Source: Armigeres subalbatus (taxonomy: Eukaryota; Arthropoda; Insecta; Diptera; Culicidae). Taken from it: DNA of 64,000 nucleotides. The notes under the pieces were generated by a model. The model saw only the letters and a list, made by a program, of their open reading frames with translations, ran no database searches and was not told the origin of the DNA. Made by a program: the position numbers and the translations under genes. Below are positions 12,175 through 22,994 of this stretch, piece after piece; positions within the stretch are counted from its first letter, which is position 1; each line of letters begins with the position of its first letter. The stretch spans positions 49,246,907 to 49,310,906 of the forward strand of contig NC_085140.1 in NCBI RefSeq assembly GCF_024139115.2, given 5' to 3'.

Positions 12175-12286
12175 ATGACAGCTGCTCGTTGCTCCAATAT
12201 TGAAAACGCAAGGTGAAAAAAATGGTTTCCGAATAGTTTGTCCTTAAAGATTTTACCTTGAATATAGGTGACCCAGCCCAGGGACT

Positions 12287-12361
12287 GACGAGCTCGGTGG
12301 TCTAGTGGCTACTGCTTCTGCCTTATAAGCAGGAGGTCGTGGGTTCAATTCCAGGCTCGTC
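12287..12361 (+). other. tRNA-Ile(UAU)-like head of the SINE
   Basis: The acceptor arm pairs fully and the anticodon loop reads UAU. The T stem has two mismatches and a wobble, and the discriminator runs straight into SINE body. It probably still contains pol III A and B boxes. I call it SINE-derived and not a tRNA gene. Confidence 0.7.
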
Positions 12362-12629
12362 CCTTTCCTACTTTGTATTTCTATCTTAGTTCTTTCTGTG
12401 TTTCACGTTCTACAAGAACGATTCCTACTGTTAAACCTTCAATACTAACACTCCAAAAACCTCCCGTGGCTAGAGGTGTGTGCCGCCGCCGACAATTTTG
12501 CATCGGCGCGCCGCCGTTTAAAATTTGTCACGCCGCTGAACTATGATTTTCCACGCCGACTGAAATTCGAAGAAGTCCGCAGAATTTTTCAATAGATATC
12601 TCCAACTCATTACGTTGAAATTTCACTGA

Positions 12630-13945
12630 ATTTTTCGTGAATATACCAATGATTTGCCCGAAAGCCAAATGTTGTTTGGCCAAATATGGAATTTTACCGC
12701 ACAAATCATTTAGCCAAAACCCATCTAGCTTAAAGAAATTTCGCCGAAAATGTCGTTTGGTCGAAAGGTACATGCTGTCGAAAATGTCATTCCGCCGAAC
12801 AGTTGCTCAATTGGCCGAAATGGTCGTTTGATAGAAAGAATTATTTGCCCGAAATGAACATCTTGCCTGAAGTGTCGGAGTGTTTTGCAGAAAGGTCGAT
12901 TCGGCTAAATGATCTATTCGGCAAAACTACATTTTCGGCCAAACGATTATTTCGCCCAAAGGTCAGTTTCAGTCTACAGGGTTTCTAGGTCAAACAACTT
13001 TGTTGACCAAATTACATTTTCGGTCAAACCATTTTCGACCCAACAACCGTTTCGGACAAACGTTTACATATTTCTGTCAAATGGAATTCGGCCAAGCGAC
13101 ATTCGAACAAATAGTTTTTCGCCGAATGACTTTTGACCAAACGACAGGAAGGGACAATTGGCCGAAAGGTGTTTGGCCAAATAAATCTTTATATACGACC
13201 GAAAATATCGTTTAGTCATTCGGCCGAAAAAGTCGTTTCCCCAAATCATTTGACCGAAAATACCGTTTGCCGAAAAAGCCGTCTGGCTGAAAGGCCATTT
13301 AGTCTAGAGCCCTGGATAAGAGAAACGCGGATAGGTATGTGCCGGCAATCGAACCGGCAAAAAACAGCAGCCAATCGAGCGGGAGACCTGTCAAGCAACC
13401 AAAATGTTGGGTCAAAAATTAAAAATTAAAAAAAAAACAATTTGAAAGCATTTTCCATTAGTTTGCAATAATATATGCAAGTCATTTATGGATTATGAAA
13501 TAAAATTGCATTATTTGCATTGCATTGCAATTGCTTCTATTGCTATGTGATGTAGACAAAAATAATTAGCGGATTGTGAGATTCAATCTACATAAACCAT
13601 TTCTTCCTTTTCATTAGTTGTTCTTTGATGAAGAAAATTGAAAGATGCAGTGTTGGTGAAGTCATATTTTCTATCCGCGTTTCTCTCATCCAGGCCTCTA
13701 ATTTAGTCGAATGGATCGGCCAAATGTCCCTTTCTGTCAAATGACCATTACGACCAAACGGCATTTTCGGCCTGTTGACTCATTCGGCCAAACGACAATT
13801 TCGGCCAACATCCTGTTAGAGACAACGGTTTTTTCGGCCGATTGTCGCTTTGGCAAATGAAATTTTTGGTCAAATCGTTCACCAAGTATGACCGTTTCGC
13901 ACGAAATGTCTTTTCGTCGAATGATTTTCGACTAAACGACTCTAA
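12630..13945 (+). repeat. Degenerate ~20-bp tandem array (GGCCGAAA type)
   Basis: Units resembling TTTGGCCGAAAATGTCATT recur dozens of times at roughly 20-bp spacing through 12630-13296. They resume at 13709-13945 after the 13305-13700 insertion. Several overlapping open frames of 60-98 codons across it are side effects of the repeat. Confidence 0.75.
13305..13700. mobile_element. hAT-like MITE (396 bp) inside the tandem array
   Basis: The ends are inverted repeats (TAGAGCCCTGGATAAGAGAA at left; complement of right TAGAGGCCTGGATGAGAGAA), matching over about 30 bp. Perfect 8-bp duplications ATTTAGTC flank it at 13297-13304 and 13701-13708. It carries a minus-strand B-box-like GGTTCGATTGCCGG near 13340, perhaps from a captured tRNA-related piece. 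Non-coding. Confidence 0.9.
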
Positions 13946-14483
13946 ACGGGAAACATAGGGAGGTCATTCTGCAGAATCAAATTTGAGACCGTCAGGAAGT
14001 ATGGGCTAATAACTCAGCCATCTTCCAACCGATTTTGATTATTTTTGTATCAATCGATCGACAAACTCTTTAAGATTCAGCACATCTATTAAAAATTTTG
14101 AATAAAGGTGCTAAACTATTGAAAAATTGAATTTAGTCAGGTACTGTTGAAAACTTGTTATACACAGTTAATTGTAAAATAGCCGAATTAGTCATCTGGC
14201 GTGTGAATTGATAAATGTTAAAAATCAAATTCAAAAAATAATTAAAGAAACCTATAATTACTGTTCTGAGTCGCTGCACTCTAATACTTAATTCTACGGT
14301 GATTTTGCGGTCGTGTCTCTGATACAACCTTCTACTTTTTTTTCTAATTTTATGAAGAATTTTTAAAGAATTTCCTATGAGCAAAACAAAGAATGTCCCG
14401 TAGAAATCCAAAGAAATTTGTTCAAAATTCTGAAAAGTTTAGCAGAAATTTTGTAAGTAAAAACAACCATGAATATTGTTGTT

Positions 14484-14787
14484 GTTCTTCTTCTTCTTCT
14501 TCTTCTTCTTATTGGCATTACATCCCTACACTGGGGCAGAGCCGCCTCGCAGCTTAGTGCTCATCAAGCACTTCCACAGTTGTTAACTGCGAGGTTTCTA
14601 AGCCAGGTAACCATTTTTGCATTTGTATATCATGAGGCTAACACGATGATACTTTTATGCCCAGGGAAGTCGAAACAATTTCCAATCCGAAAATTGCCTA
14701 GACCGGCACCGGGAATCGAACCTAGCCACCCTCAGCATGATCTTGCTTTGTAGCCGCACGTCTTACCGCACGGCTAAGGAGGGCCCC
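14484..14787 (-). mobile_element. Feilai-type SINE with long CTT tail and target duplication
   Basis: A near-full copy, with a run of about eight CTT/TTC triplets at 14485-14510 as the tail and an intact head on the minus strand. Flanking GAATATTGTTGTT (14471-14483) and GAATATTGTCGTT (14788-14800) form a 13-bp duplication with one mismatch. It lies inside the 12471-15856 hAT-like element and so arrived later. Confidence 0.9.
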
Positions 14788-15027
14788 GAATATTGTCGTT
14801 CTGATATATTATTTGCAGGCCTCGTACTTTTCGTGAGACAAAAACAAGCAATTTTTTGTTCGAAAGAGAATCTTTTTTGGCAGTTTGTGGTGAGAAACAT
14901 TTCACTCGTTTTTTTAAAGCACGCTTGAAAAATAAACGAAAATGTGCCTACTTGATGAAATTCTTTTATAAATAATTACGCCTCATTCGTTTTTCACGAT
15001 AATTTTCAGTGTGCGCTTATGAAAAAA

Positions 15028-15115
15028 AGACCGCAATGGGATTCGAACCTAGAACATAAACAAAAATAGCACTGGGTTGCGCTCACTTTAGCCATACCTC
15101 CACGTTGACTGCTTA
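15028..15115 (-). mobile_element. tRNA-like SINE scrap
   Basis: On the minus strand, TGGCTAAAGTGAGC (A-box-like) is followed by GGTTCGAATCCCATTG (B-box-like) at tRNA-like distance. No body or tail matches the other SINEs. It may be a tRNA pseudogene or a truncated third SINE type. Confidence 0.45.
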
Positions 15116-15369
15116 TTGGGATAGGTATTTGTTGAGCATTACGATCCCCGATTATTTGACAGTGATAGCTGGGAAGCATGATGAAAACAAATATATACGA
15201 GGGATGAATCAACTAGACTGTGTCTAGTCTGTTGGTATAATTCAAGAAACAAACCAGTGAACTATCGCGTATGGATCGTATGGCTGATTCAACCCTATTT
15301 GTGGTTCTATCAACAGTAAATATTTTCATTGTTGCAGAATCCGTTGATTTTAGCACATTTTAGCATTCT

Positions 15370-15680
15370 GTAAGAACTGCGGAACATCTCGTAAAAATTC
15401 CAGAGATTTGCTATGGAAATTATTGAACAGCAGTTCCGAAAAACTTTCCGTGGATATTCTGAACATTCTCGATCTTGCGGAAATTTGGATTAATTTTTCA
15501 CTAATAATTTTCTTTGCGAGTTCTAAAGAGCTTCCCTTGAAAATTCTAAAGAATTCTCGAAACTTAAAAGTAGTTCCCGCGAAAAATTCGAAAATGAATA
15601 TTTTGGAAAAACTCAGTGAATTTTGTGGAGAAGTACCTCAGACTTTTCCCGTGAAATTCTAAAGGTTCTTCCGTAAATGT
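15370..15680. repeat. Degenerate GAA/TTC-type array
   Basis: Loose repetition of GGAATTTT/AAATTCTAAAGAATTC-like words at irregular spacing of about 30 bp. The same kind of sequence fills much of the 29820-37083 element and also occurs at 55410-55870. Confidence 0.5.
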
Positions 15681-16143
15681 CTTAATGTCTAAAAAATATA
15701 TTAAAAAAAAAAATGCAGAAAAAGACTTGAAAAAATATGATTGTAATCAAAAATTGCCACGCCGATTCACGACGCCGCCGCCGCCGGGTAAAATGGCTTT
15801 CAGCGTGGCGCCGAAAACGCCGCTGCCGACGATTTTTGGACCGGCGCACACCTCTACCCGTGGCACCTATAAGAGGTCGTAGAGTTCTCTGCATCTTTCT
15901 TAAATAGGTGTCCAACTAACCATCCTTCCCCTTCCTCAGCATTCGCAAGGACGTGGCAGGACAGATCTCGACTATTGGAGAGTGCATTGTTTCCATCTAA
16001 GAGATAGTGATTAGTCCCAAATCAATATCTGTGGTAACGGATGAAAGTGTTGCAACTCTCATACAATAGTCTTGGCTTGTACCACCTACGAATTTGTGCG
16101 AAATGCTCTATTCTAATGCTAATATAGGTGAGCCAGCCCAGGG

Positions 16144-16452
16144 CAAAGACAAATAAAAGAAAGAAAAAAAATCACGTTTAATAGTGTCAGCCAAAATCGC
16201 CATCTGTCGTTTACACTGCGATTGATCAAACATGATCCCATGGAAATTTTATTCAATTTTCGTCAAAAGTGGATCAAAACTATGAGTAGTCCTGCTTTTG
16301 ACGGATATTGGTAAAAATTCCGTGGGAAAAAAGGAGACGACAATACAATTTTACTCAGTCACTAAGTCGATGAATGTTAATGTTTGTTGTTGAGCTTCAC
16401 CACTGTACAGTGTAACATCGCAATTAAATCAAAAGTTCAAAGCAGTGAAAAG
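16144..16452. other. No recognised gene
   Basis: Short AT-rich interval after the SINE's right duplication. It contains a GATCATGTTTGATC-type inverted motif near 16226 but nothing that can be annotated. Confidence 0.4.
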
Positions 16453-16731
16453 CAGTGCTGAGATTTTCATTTTCATTGAGAGAGGTCACGCGATATTTAC
16501 ATTTCATTCTCTCCCGCTTTCATAGAAAACATAAACAATGAAAGGAATTCCACCAAATTTTCACGGATTTTTATTTCATGAAAGCACAATAAATTATTGT
16601 AAACCAGCTGTTTCTTCTTTAATAATAAATTAATAAAAATTACTTTTAATTCGAAAATCAGGAACAATGTAATCATTTTATCGACTAGTCATCGTTATTT
16701 GCACAGATCAAAAATTTAGAAATATACACAC

Positions 16732-17159
16732 TAGACTGGCCCAGATTTCTATGGGGAGAAAAAAATGTTGTCGAATTCCAAGGGGCAGAATTCGATTCGA
16801 TCAAAAAACCCAAAAATACGCAAATCAGCTCCTAATAAATCAGCCGAAACCTATATAAAAGTTCATTTAATCATCATACAATGTTCTGTGAAATTGTTCT
16901 GTAGCATACCAACTGCCGTTTTTGCAATTCTGAGGTCAATCGAGCAATCAGAACCAATTTCCAGATCGAATGAGTGACGGAGGTGTATTTTCCTATACAT
17001 TTTGGCTGAAATCCCCATACAAACTTCAAATCAAATGCGCCAGCTTATGCAACAAGCGATTGAGCTGAAATTTTCAGAGATTGATTTTCTCACCCAAAGA
17101 CACAATCCGGGGGGGTGCCCCGTGGAATTAGACAACTTTTTGTTTCCTGGGCCAGTCTA
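16732..17159. mobile_element. hAT-like MITE 'C' (428 bp)
   Basis: TIRs TAGACTGGCCCAG and CTGGGCCAGTCTA are perfect complements, flanked by perfect 8-bp duplications ATACACAC at 16724-16731 and 17160-17167. It sits in the end of element B, next to the ACACACTCAGTTTT terminus. The interior has no coding capacity; a 70-codon open frame in it has no family. Confidence 0.9.
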
Positions 17160-17402
17160 ATACACACTCAGTTTTGAATTCTGCAGCACGGCAAAAATCC
17201 GCACAGCCGTCTGCCCAGCAAAATAAAAACTGATATCCCGGCAAAAATGACATTTGTTAGCTGATTTTCGGCAAATTATTTGCAGATTTTCAGCAACTTT
17301 GACAGAAATCTCGGCAAAAAACATGTTTGCTGGGGCACGGCTGAGCGAAACTCGGTAAAAGTTCAACATTTTGCTGAGATCCCGGTAAAAAAAATTAAGT
17401 AT
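17160..17402 (+). mobile_element. Element 'B', copy 1
   Basis: Beginning ATACACACTCAGTTTT, this unit contains CGGCAAAAATCCGCACAGCC, CCCAGCAAAATAAAAACTG and GGCAAATTATTTGCAG. It matches an inverted copy at 43345-43495 block for block. It lies in element A copy 1 and has itself been hit by element C. Its far end is not sharply defined and no TIR is seen. Confidence 0.7.
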
Positions 17403-17560
17403 GTACAGTTCAAATCAAAGCAATATCCCCATCATGACTGCTTGTAATGTAACAGGGGACCGAGAGGCCGCTACATTTTCATTTGGTCTCTTGAAAATGA
17501 AAATGCAAGTGTTTTCGCTTTAACATGACGATCACGAAAACTACCAGTACTGGTGAATAG

Positions 17561-18162
17561 TGATAATTTTACGTTCACTGGTTCAATATGGTAGCCACCT
17601 ATGAATGACTAGACGAAACACTTTTTTCCAAAAAAGCTTATACACGACTTCTGCGAATCTCTCGAATGAATGGGAGAGTAACTCTACACAGCGCTTTTCC
17701 AGTAACGTACCGTTGAAAACCGATTACCGGAAGCACCGATCACAAGTAGTTTGATAGATGTTGCTGCTATGAAATACCAAAACTATTGTGAGACAAATGA
17801 AGTTGTAAAAAGATTTTGTGAGACAAATAAAGTTGTAAAAAGATTTTGTTAGAAAAAATATTACTCAAAATTCCCTCAAATTTGCTCGTTTTGCAAACCG
17901 AGTGAATGCCAATGCTATTATGTTATCTCAAAAACAAACTTTTTATATGAGACCCATATTGGTTTGTCTGTGTATATGCTTTGTTGAATATACCTAAACG
18001 ATTGAAAACGAAATATGAAAGAAAACTTATGGAAATTAAATAAATTGCACATTATCGAGCTAGGTACCGTCATCGGGCTAGAAAATGGACCCATAGGTTG
18101 AGATTGGGTCATCGCGTTTTGGCATATTGGAGTTCAAAACTGATTAATTCAAAAAGCTCTTA
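17561..18162. other. No recognised gene; small tandem duplication inside
   Basis: AT-rich sequence without a convincing reading frame. The one structured part is the two-copy 30-bp repeat at 17787-17846. Confidence 0.4.
17787..17846 (+). repeat. Two-copy 30-bp tandem duplication
   Basis: The unit TGTGAGACAAATGAAGTTGT... occurs twice head to tail with a single base difference, and a broken third start follows. It looks like recent slippage. Confidence 0.85.
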
Positions 18163-18324
18163 GGGCGCATCCATAAATTACGTAACGCTCAGAGGGAGGA
18201 GGGGGTTGACCAAAGTGAGACTACTCATACAAAAAATTCCAATGATTCATACAAAAAGTGTGACATAGGGGGGAGGGGGTTGAAAATGGCCAATTTTTGC
18301 GTTACGTAATTATTGATAACGATT
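18163..18324. mobile_element. MITE with ATTACGTAACGC inverted ends
   Basis: The left end CATCCATAAATTACGTAACG and the right end GCGTTACGTAATTATTGAT pair, around a G-rich centre (GGGGGGAGGGGGTTGA). A related right half is at 39325-39410, where the end reads GCGTTACGTAATTAATGGAT. Confidence 0.7.
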
Positions 18325-20638
18325 TTGTTGACTTACCAGTAATGAATCAAATAGAATATTTCTTTAAAACGTTACCTAGAAAGGGAGGAAAGCAGATATT
18401 AGTTAAATAAAACCTATGTACTTTAAAAATTCACTGAGAAAATGAAAAGATTAAGAAATATCATTGACTTGGATGGATAGATAATATATGAGACAGTAAA
18501 TGAAAGATTGGAACAGATTTCGATTTGAATAATTCATAAAATTTGATCACTTAGAGGGTGTATTAAATAGTGTTTTTATCATTCTTTTCTATTCATTGTT
18601 TTAAATTTTAGGAATAAAAACATCCAAAATATGAGTTTTTGTGAATATTGATCATGAATAAGTGAAAGATTTGATTGAGTTGATAAAAATGTTGACGGGG
18701 AAGGTCAATAAGATTTTTAATAATACAGAAGCGTGATGTTCAATTTCAAGGTAAATTTTACCTTGATCAAAGCCCAACAAAAAGAAAATCTTGCCCATGT
18801 TGTGTTTCGAACGGTAAAATTATTTCTTGTGTAGAGTGTCAGAAGGAGATAACAAGTTGCCCGTTTGTGAAAAAGCTCTCTCACTTAAATGAAGCATGCC
18901 GCTGTGGGGTGAGAAAAAATGGAAGCTTTTTCTATCTTTGATTACTCTACTGAGAAAACTTCACCCCATGCTGCTGCTTGGAAGAGTAGGACATTCCATT
19001 CAAGCATGAGCGTAGTGGCGTGTGGCTTTCGCTCATATTTTCATCGCGTGACGTCGTCATACGTCTACAAAATTTGTTCGCTCGGAGGCGGGCGTGAGAA
19101 AAGCGAATGCTAATGCAGGTCACACTCGACTCGGCAACCCCACTGCGCGGTGGCGTCGTTCGTTCTCAAACCATAACAAACTGACCGGCGTGCGCGCACC
19201 ACATGGACACAGTGTACCCAGTTGATGTCGTGAGGTGGCGCATATTACTCGATTGATTTCGATATTTATAAATTTTAATTACCCTTCTGTAAGTGCAGTC
19301 AATTACCGGCTGTCGGCATTTCAATATTGAGAAATGTAAATTGCGGTTATTGACTTAAGTATATGCAGTCAATATTAAATTATGAAAGGAAGTAAGCAAA
19401 CAGATCAACATGGGATATATATGTTATGAAAAATTTTTGTGTATTTTATGTAAAGAGAATTATTTAAAACTTGTTTAGTGGAATGTTTTCACTTGTCATA
19501 AAACGAGTAAGTACTATTCCATTTCATACCAACACTTGATTGTAACTTCATAGATACATTTTTTGGTTGTTGAACTCAGAAAGTACTTAATTTAATTTGT
19601 ATGTATTATGTGAATCATATTCATTCCTTGATTTTTGCGATTTTCACTGAAGTATTAACAGCAAATCTTTTCTAGAATTATTTTGCAGATTTTCTGTGAT
19701 ATTTTTTTTTCTCAAATTTGTACAATTATTTACCGAACAGTCCTTCTGTTGAGATTTCAGGAAAATTAAAATTCGATCATACCGCCAATGCAATTGCTGC
19801 AATCGAACAGTCACATACATTTTTTTGCTTTAAAAAAAGATTGAAAAGCTATTTATACAGGAAAGACTAAACTGTTCCATAACAGTGGGAAAATATTCTC
19901 GTGGTCACAATATGGAACACTGATCAAATCATATTTTTTTTTTCAAATAAATTAAATTTAAAGCAATTTACGCATTTAAAGCAGTTTAAACTATGATGGA
20001 CAGATAGGTAGATAACAAATATTGCTTATAGGAATTTATTTACCATTGGCAATAATGAATTTGATTGAGAAATTATTGCTTTTTGGCAAAAATGTTCCAT
20101 AATTGTGGGGGGAGTGTACATCTTGGTACTATAATATTTTATCCTCAGATTACGGTACTCTGGTTGTTGAAATGTCTCGTCTTGTCATTTTTCAAACACC
20201 CAAACACAATTTGCAACCAAAACTTCATTAGCCATTAAAACGAAACCATATTATTTTTCAGGCAATGCAACTGCTTCGACTAATATACCCAACAACCAAC
20301 GATCACTTAAATTTCTCTTTCGTTTCGGAAGCGATCAACCATTACGAACCTGAAGGCGCCCATCGACTTTAATGCGGTAGGTCCTATACATATGGCTTTC
20401 GCATATTTCGCTTATGTTTTCGAACACTGTTGCCAATCGTTAAAGCTTACCGTCGTCGCGATGGAAGTCTCGCTTTGATTGATGGATCTCTCCCGCCAGA
20501 GCTGTGGTCAATGATGGATAGTCCAATGCCCCTAATCAATATTTTGCACCTTGTGCGAGGACATGATCTTTCCTCACCCTTTTGCGGGCTCGCAAAACTG
20601 GAATAACGTGAATGGTTTATTTCGAAAAAGTTATACAA
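18325..20638. other. Unassigned interval with a GC-richer, possibly regulatory core
   Basis: No gene is recognised. Around 18890-19240 the DNA is distinctly richer in GC and CG steps and contains TGACGTCGTCATACGTC (CRE-like). A cysteine-rich reading frame without an ATG runs across about 18684-18950. The remainder (19250-20638) is AT-rich; it has a loose inverted pair TGTTCCATAACAGTGGG / TGTTCCATAATTGTGGGG at about 19873 and 20094. Confidence 0.35.
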
Positions 20639-20640
20639 TA

Positions 20641-20855
20641 CCGTCGTCGGAGGTGACAATGGGTCAAATGGGGGTGATAATGGGTCACTGTTTCAACTAC
20701 TTAGAATGCATGCAGAATGGATTGAATGTATCTGAGGGCAAGAAGACTAAAATATTAGAGACCTTTTTGAAAGATTTTGCTTTTCGACCTCCAGGCTGCC
20801 AGTGAAAGCGATGACCCATTCTCACCCCCAGACCCATTGTCACCCCCGATGGCGG
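20641..20855. mobile_element. TA-flanked MITE (CCGTCGTCGG ends)
   Basis: The left end CCGTCGTCGGAGGTGACAAT and the complement of the right end CCGCCATCGGGGGTGACAAT pair over about 27 bp, flanked by TA on both sides. Internal copies of GGGTGA(C/T)AATGGGTC repeat the end motif. It is related in end sequence to 26588-27316. Confidence 0.85.
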
Positions 20856-20857
20856 TA

Positions 20858-22025
20858 TGTCAATGTTTAATATTTTGATGACATCAAATTATTGTTCCCT
20901 CAATCAAGAAGTTTCGTGAAGCTAAAGAAACTGAACTTGTTATTTCGTTTAATTTTCACATTTCCTATGTACCTAATTGAATCCAGTATGCTAAATGAAG
21001 CGTTTAAAATTATTGAATCCAAGCATCATATAAGTATTTGGAAAGGGTGTATATGTGGATCAAACAATTTCGCGTCGGTGCAACACGATGATCGCATTTT
21101 GCAAGACCTTTTTTCGCTTGAAGGAGCAATATCGAAAATGTGATCATCGATTTGTTCATCGTCCATATATGCGAAATGTTCGACCCATGAAAAAATATAT
21201 TAGACTGTGTAATGCAGAGAGCCAATTCGACACACGAAGTGCTGCTCTCGATTAAACCCTTTCAATGGTAATTAGTATGCAGTACTCGGGGCTCAAAGGC
21301 AGTCTACTTTGAAGGCTGGCTTGATGCAGATCATTGCAATTGGTTGACAGTGAGTGATGAATGGGGCCACGGAGGACGACGGTGAGGTGGAATGTGTTAA
21401 GAATGCAAACCTAATGTGATAGTCATTCACCATTGTTGGAAGAGCGAACCTAAGCGTGGTTCGTGTGATGTAATCTGAAACGTGATCTATCGGAAGCGTG
21501 GATTGGGACTCAAAGACCTTGTGGAAAGTGAGATTGTAATTAGTATGCTTGCAATAATTGGAGCACAGCTCCATGACACGAGTATGTTATTATGTCATGT
21601 ATAGTACGACTTTAGATTTGTAATAAAACACATTTAGCTGTGAATGTTCAATAGGGCATAGTCCCAGGATAGTAACGTAAACCCCGTGATATTTTCGTAT
21701 TTTCGTTGAAGACACGATTTAAAAGAATCTTTTGACACATAATGATGGAGTCATAAACAATTTTAACGAGGAATCCACTCAAGTTTTAGCATTCCTTAAC
21801 ATTCAGGAATGGTACCAATTTTTTAAACTTGTAAAAAATCTCCACAGCGAGAATACATTGCTATGCTATTTAAACTAAATGCTCAAATTCGTACAAAGCT
21901 TATCTCCACCGTATGCTCTGGTCTAAAAGCAGCTTCAGAAAAAAATTGGAAAGCATATTTGACGCAATGAATTAAAGAATCGATGACAAAATGTTTATCA
22001 TTATCAGGATATTTGGAAAACTCTA
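20858..22025. other. No recognised gene
   Basis: AT-rich sequence with short overlapping open frames on both strands (up to 93 codons) and no recognisable domain. The Bel/Pao remnant begins at its right edge. Confidence 0.4.
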
Positions 22026-22029
22026 CCTT

Positions 22030-22992
22030 TGGAGAGAAGTTCATTCAGTTGTTGTTTCCTCGATGCTGTCTGCGCCTGAGATCAAGTCATCAACATAAAC
22101 ATCCTTGCGTAGGACCTCTGCTGCAATTGAAAAGTTAAAGCGCTATGCCTTAACTAATTACGAAAATGTTTCGGCGATGAAACAGCATTTGCTACCAGAG
22201 TCGAGTAGAGCTCATACTGCATGTTCTGTTCCATGGTCGTTGATGAGTTCAACAATAGCTCTTTTTTCTGGGATTGTCTAGAGTTAGCATGACCGAAGGG
22301 TTCGTACACGGTTGCAGGAGCAGATTACGAAGCACATACTGATTTGGTGATGGCAGTTTGGATGATTCCCCAGTCCAAGAGCTGGCAGCTATTGAGTGTG
22401 GCTCGACGACGAATATTCTCGTGCTTGATGTCCAAGTAAGCAGTTGCAACAGATCTGATGACGACAAACTTGGCTGGATTTCTTCAACTGATCTATCTGA
22501 TCTATCTTCAACTATCGACAACTTTTCCCTGGATGATTTAAATAGAGCAGAAACTTTGACAGGAACCCTTCGCTGAATAAATGAGTTTAGATCTGAAAAT
22601 GTCATGATTAATTGAGTGGACGAAAACTTTTCCCAGTCTCTCTGAATTGTGGGGTCGAGACGAACACTAAGAATGGTAATGAGAATAATGTCCCAGAACT
22701 CGGTCCTCTCGCCGAGTTATTTTAGCACCGTTACATTAGTCTCGAAGCACTGCACCAGTGAATGCAATTCTGTCGCGATGCGATCGGAGTTAGTAAATTT
22801 TTTGAATACTCGATGTGCGCACCAGAGAGAGAGGGTCTCCAGTAGCTTTGCGAGCAAAGGCTTAGGACTCGGGGATCCGGGGACTGTGAGTTTTATTCTC
22901 GGTCCGGTGTAGAATGTTTTCGGGTAAGTAAGAAACTTTCTCGACTCTGGGTATAGTGTATCCATTGCTTGCCACACAAGATACTTATTCAT
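22030..22992 (-). pseudogene. Bel/Pao retrotransposon remnant (gag, protease, RT piece)
   Basis: Read on the minus strand from right to left. At 22992-22560 there is a gag segment of the DUF1759 type, with ELHSLVQCFETNVTVLK, then LGERTEFWDIIL, then RLDPTIQRDWEKFSS. Near 22190-22206 is an aspartic-protease LLDSGS site, and at 22086-22097 a reverse-transcriptase YVDD site followed by LISGADS. The spacing from protease to YVDD is far too short, so most of the RT has been deleted. A stop splits the gag after VTVLK, and more stops and shifts occur before the protease. Bel/Pao elements encode one gag-pol and move by an RNA copy in virus-like particles. This copy is non-functional. A gag-like piece at 24270-24480 on the same strand may be its separated N-terminal part. 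Confidence 0.75.
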
Positions 22993-22994
22993 GC

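Larger units (their letters stand above)
12471..15856. mobile_element. Non-autonomous hAT-like element with CCG-rich ends (3.4 kb)
   Basis: It is flanked by perfect 8-bp duplications CCCGTGGC (12463-12470 and 15857-15864). Its ends are inverted repeats (TAGAGGTGTGTGCCG at left; complement of right TAGAGGTGTGCGCCGG). Eight-base duplications and TAGAG-type ends are hAT traits. Subterminal DNA is packed with CACGCCG and CCGCCG motifs at both ends (12481-12560, 15756-15845). The interior has no transposase. It holds a GGCCGAAA-type tandem array, a second hAT-like MITE, a Feilai SINE and a TTC/GAA-type degenerate array. It has the same kind of ends as the 29820-37083 element, apparently in the opposite orientation. 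Confidence 0.9.
12284..16120 (+). mobile_element. tRNA-derived SINE (about 443 bp) split by a hAT-like insertion
   Basis: The two halves are 12284-12470 and 15865-16120. The whole is flanked by a 23-bp duplication, AATATAGGTGACCCAGCCCA... at 12261-12283 and the same with one mismatch at 16121-16143. The head at 12287-12361 is tRNA-shaped. It has a perfect 7-bp acceptor stem (GACGAGC/GCTCGTC), a 5-bp anticodon stem around CTTATAA giving anticodon UAU, and a B box GGTTCAATTCC. The T stem is poorly paired and extra sequence follows without a terminator, so this is a SINE head and not a working tRNA gene. The body belongs to none of the Feilai copies here, so it is a second SINE family. Confidence 0.8.
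16453..17552. mobile_element. hAT-like MITE 'A', copy 1, interrupted
   Basis: The ends are CAGTGCTG and CAGTACTG, flanked by 8-bp duplications GTGAAAAG (16445-16452) and GTGAATAG (17553-17560). Removing 16724-17402 leaves about 421 bp. That matches the uninterrupted copy at 54737-55155 (419 bp) in order and content, including CATTGAGAGAGGTCACGCGA and CATCATGACTGCTTGTAATG. Confidence 0.85.

Noticed and set aside
12287..12361. tRNA-Ile(UAU) gene
   Set aside because: The acceptor and anticodon stems are good but the T stem is mispaired, there is no pol III terminator just after it, and the whole sits at the start of a SINE with its own target duplication.
17787..17846. CRISPR-like direct repeats
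   Set aside because: Only two adjacent copies with no spacer; a simple tandem duplication in a eukaryotic genome.
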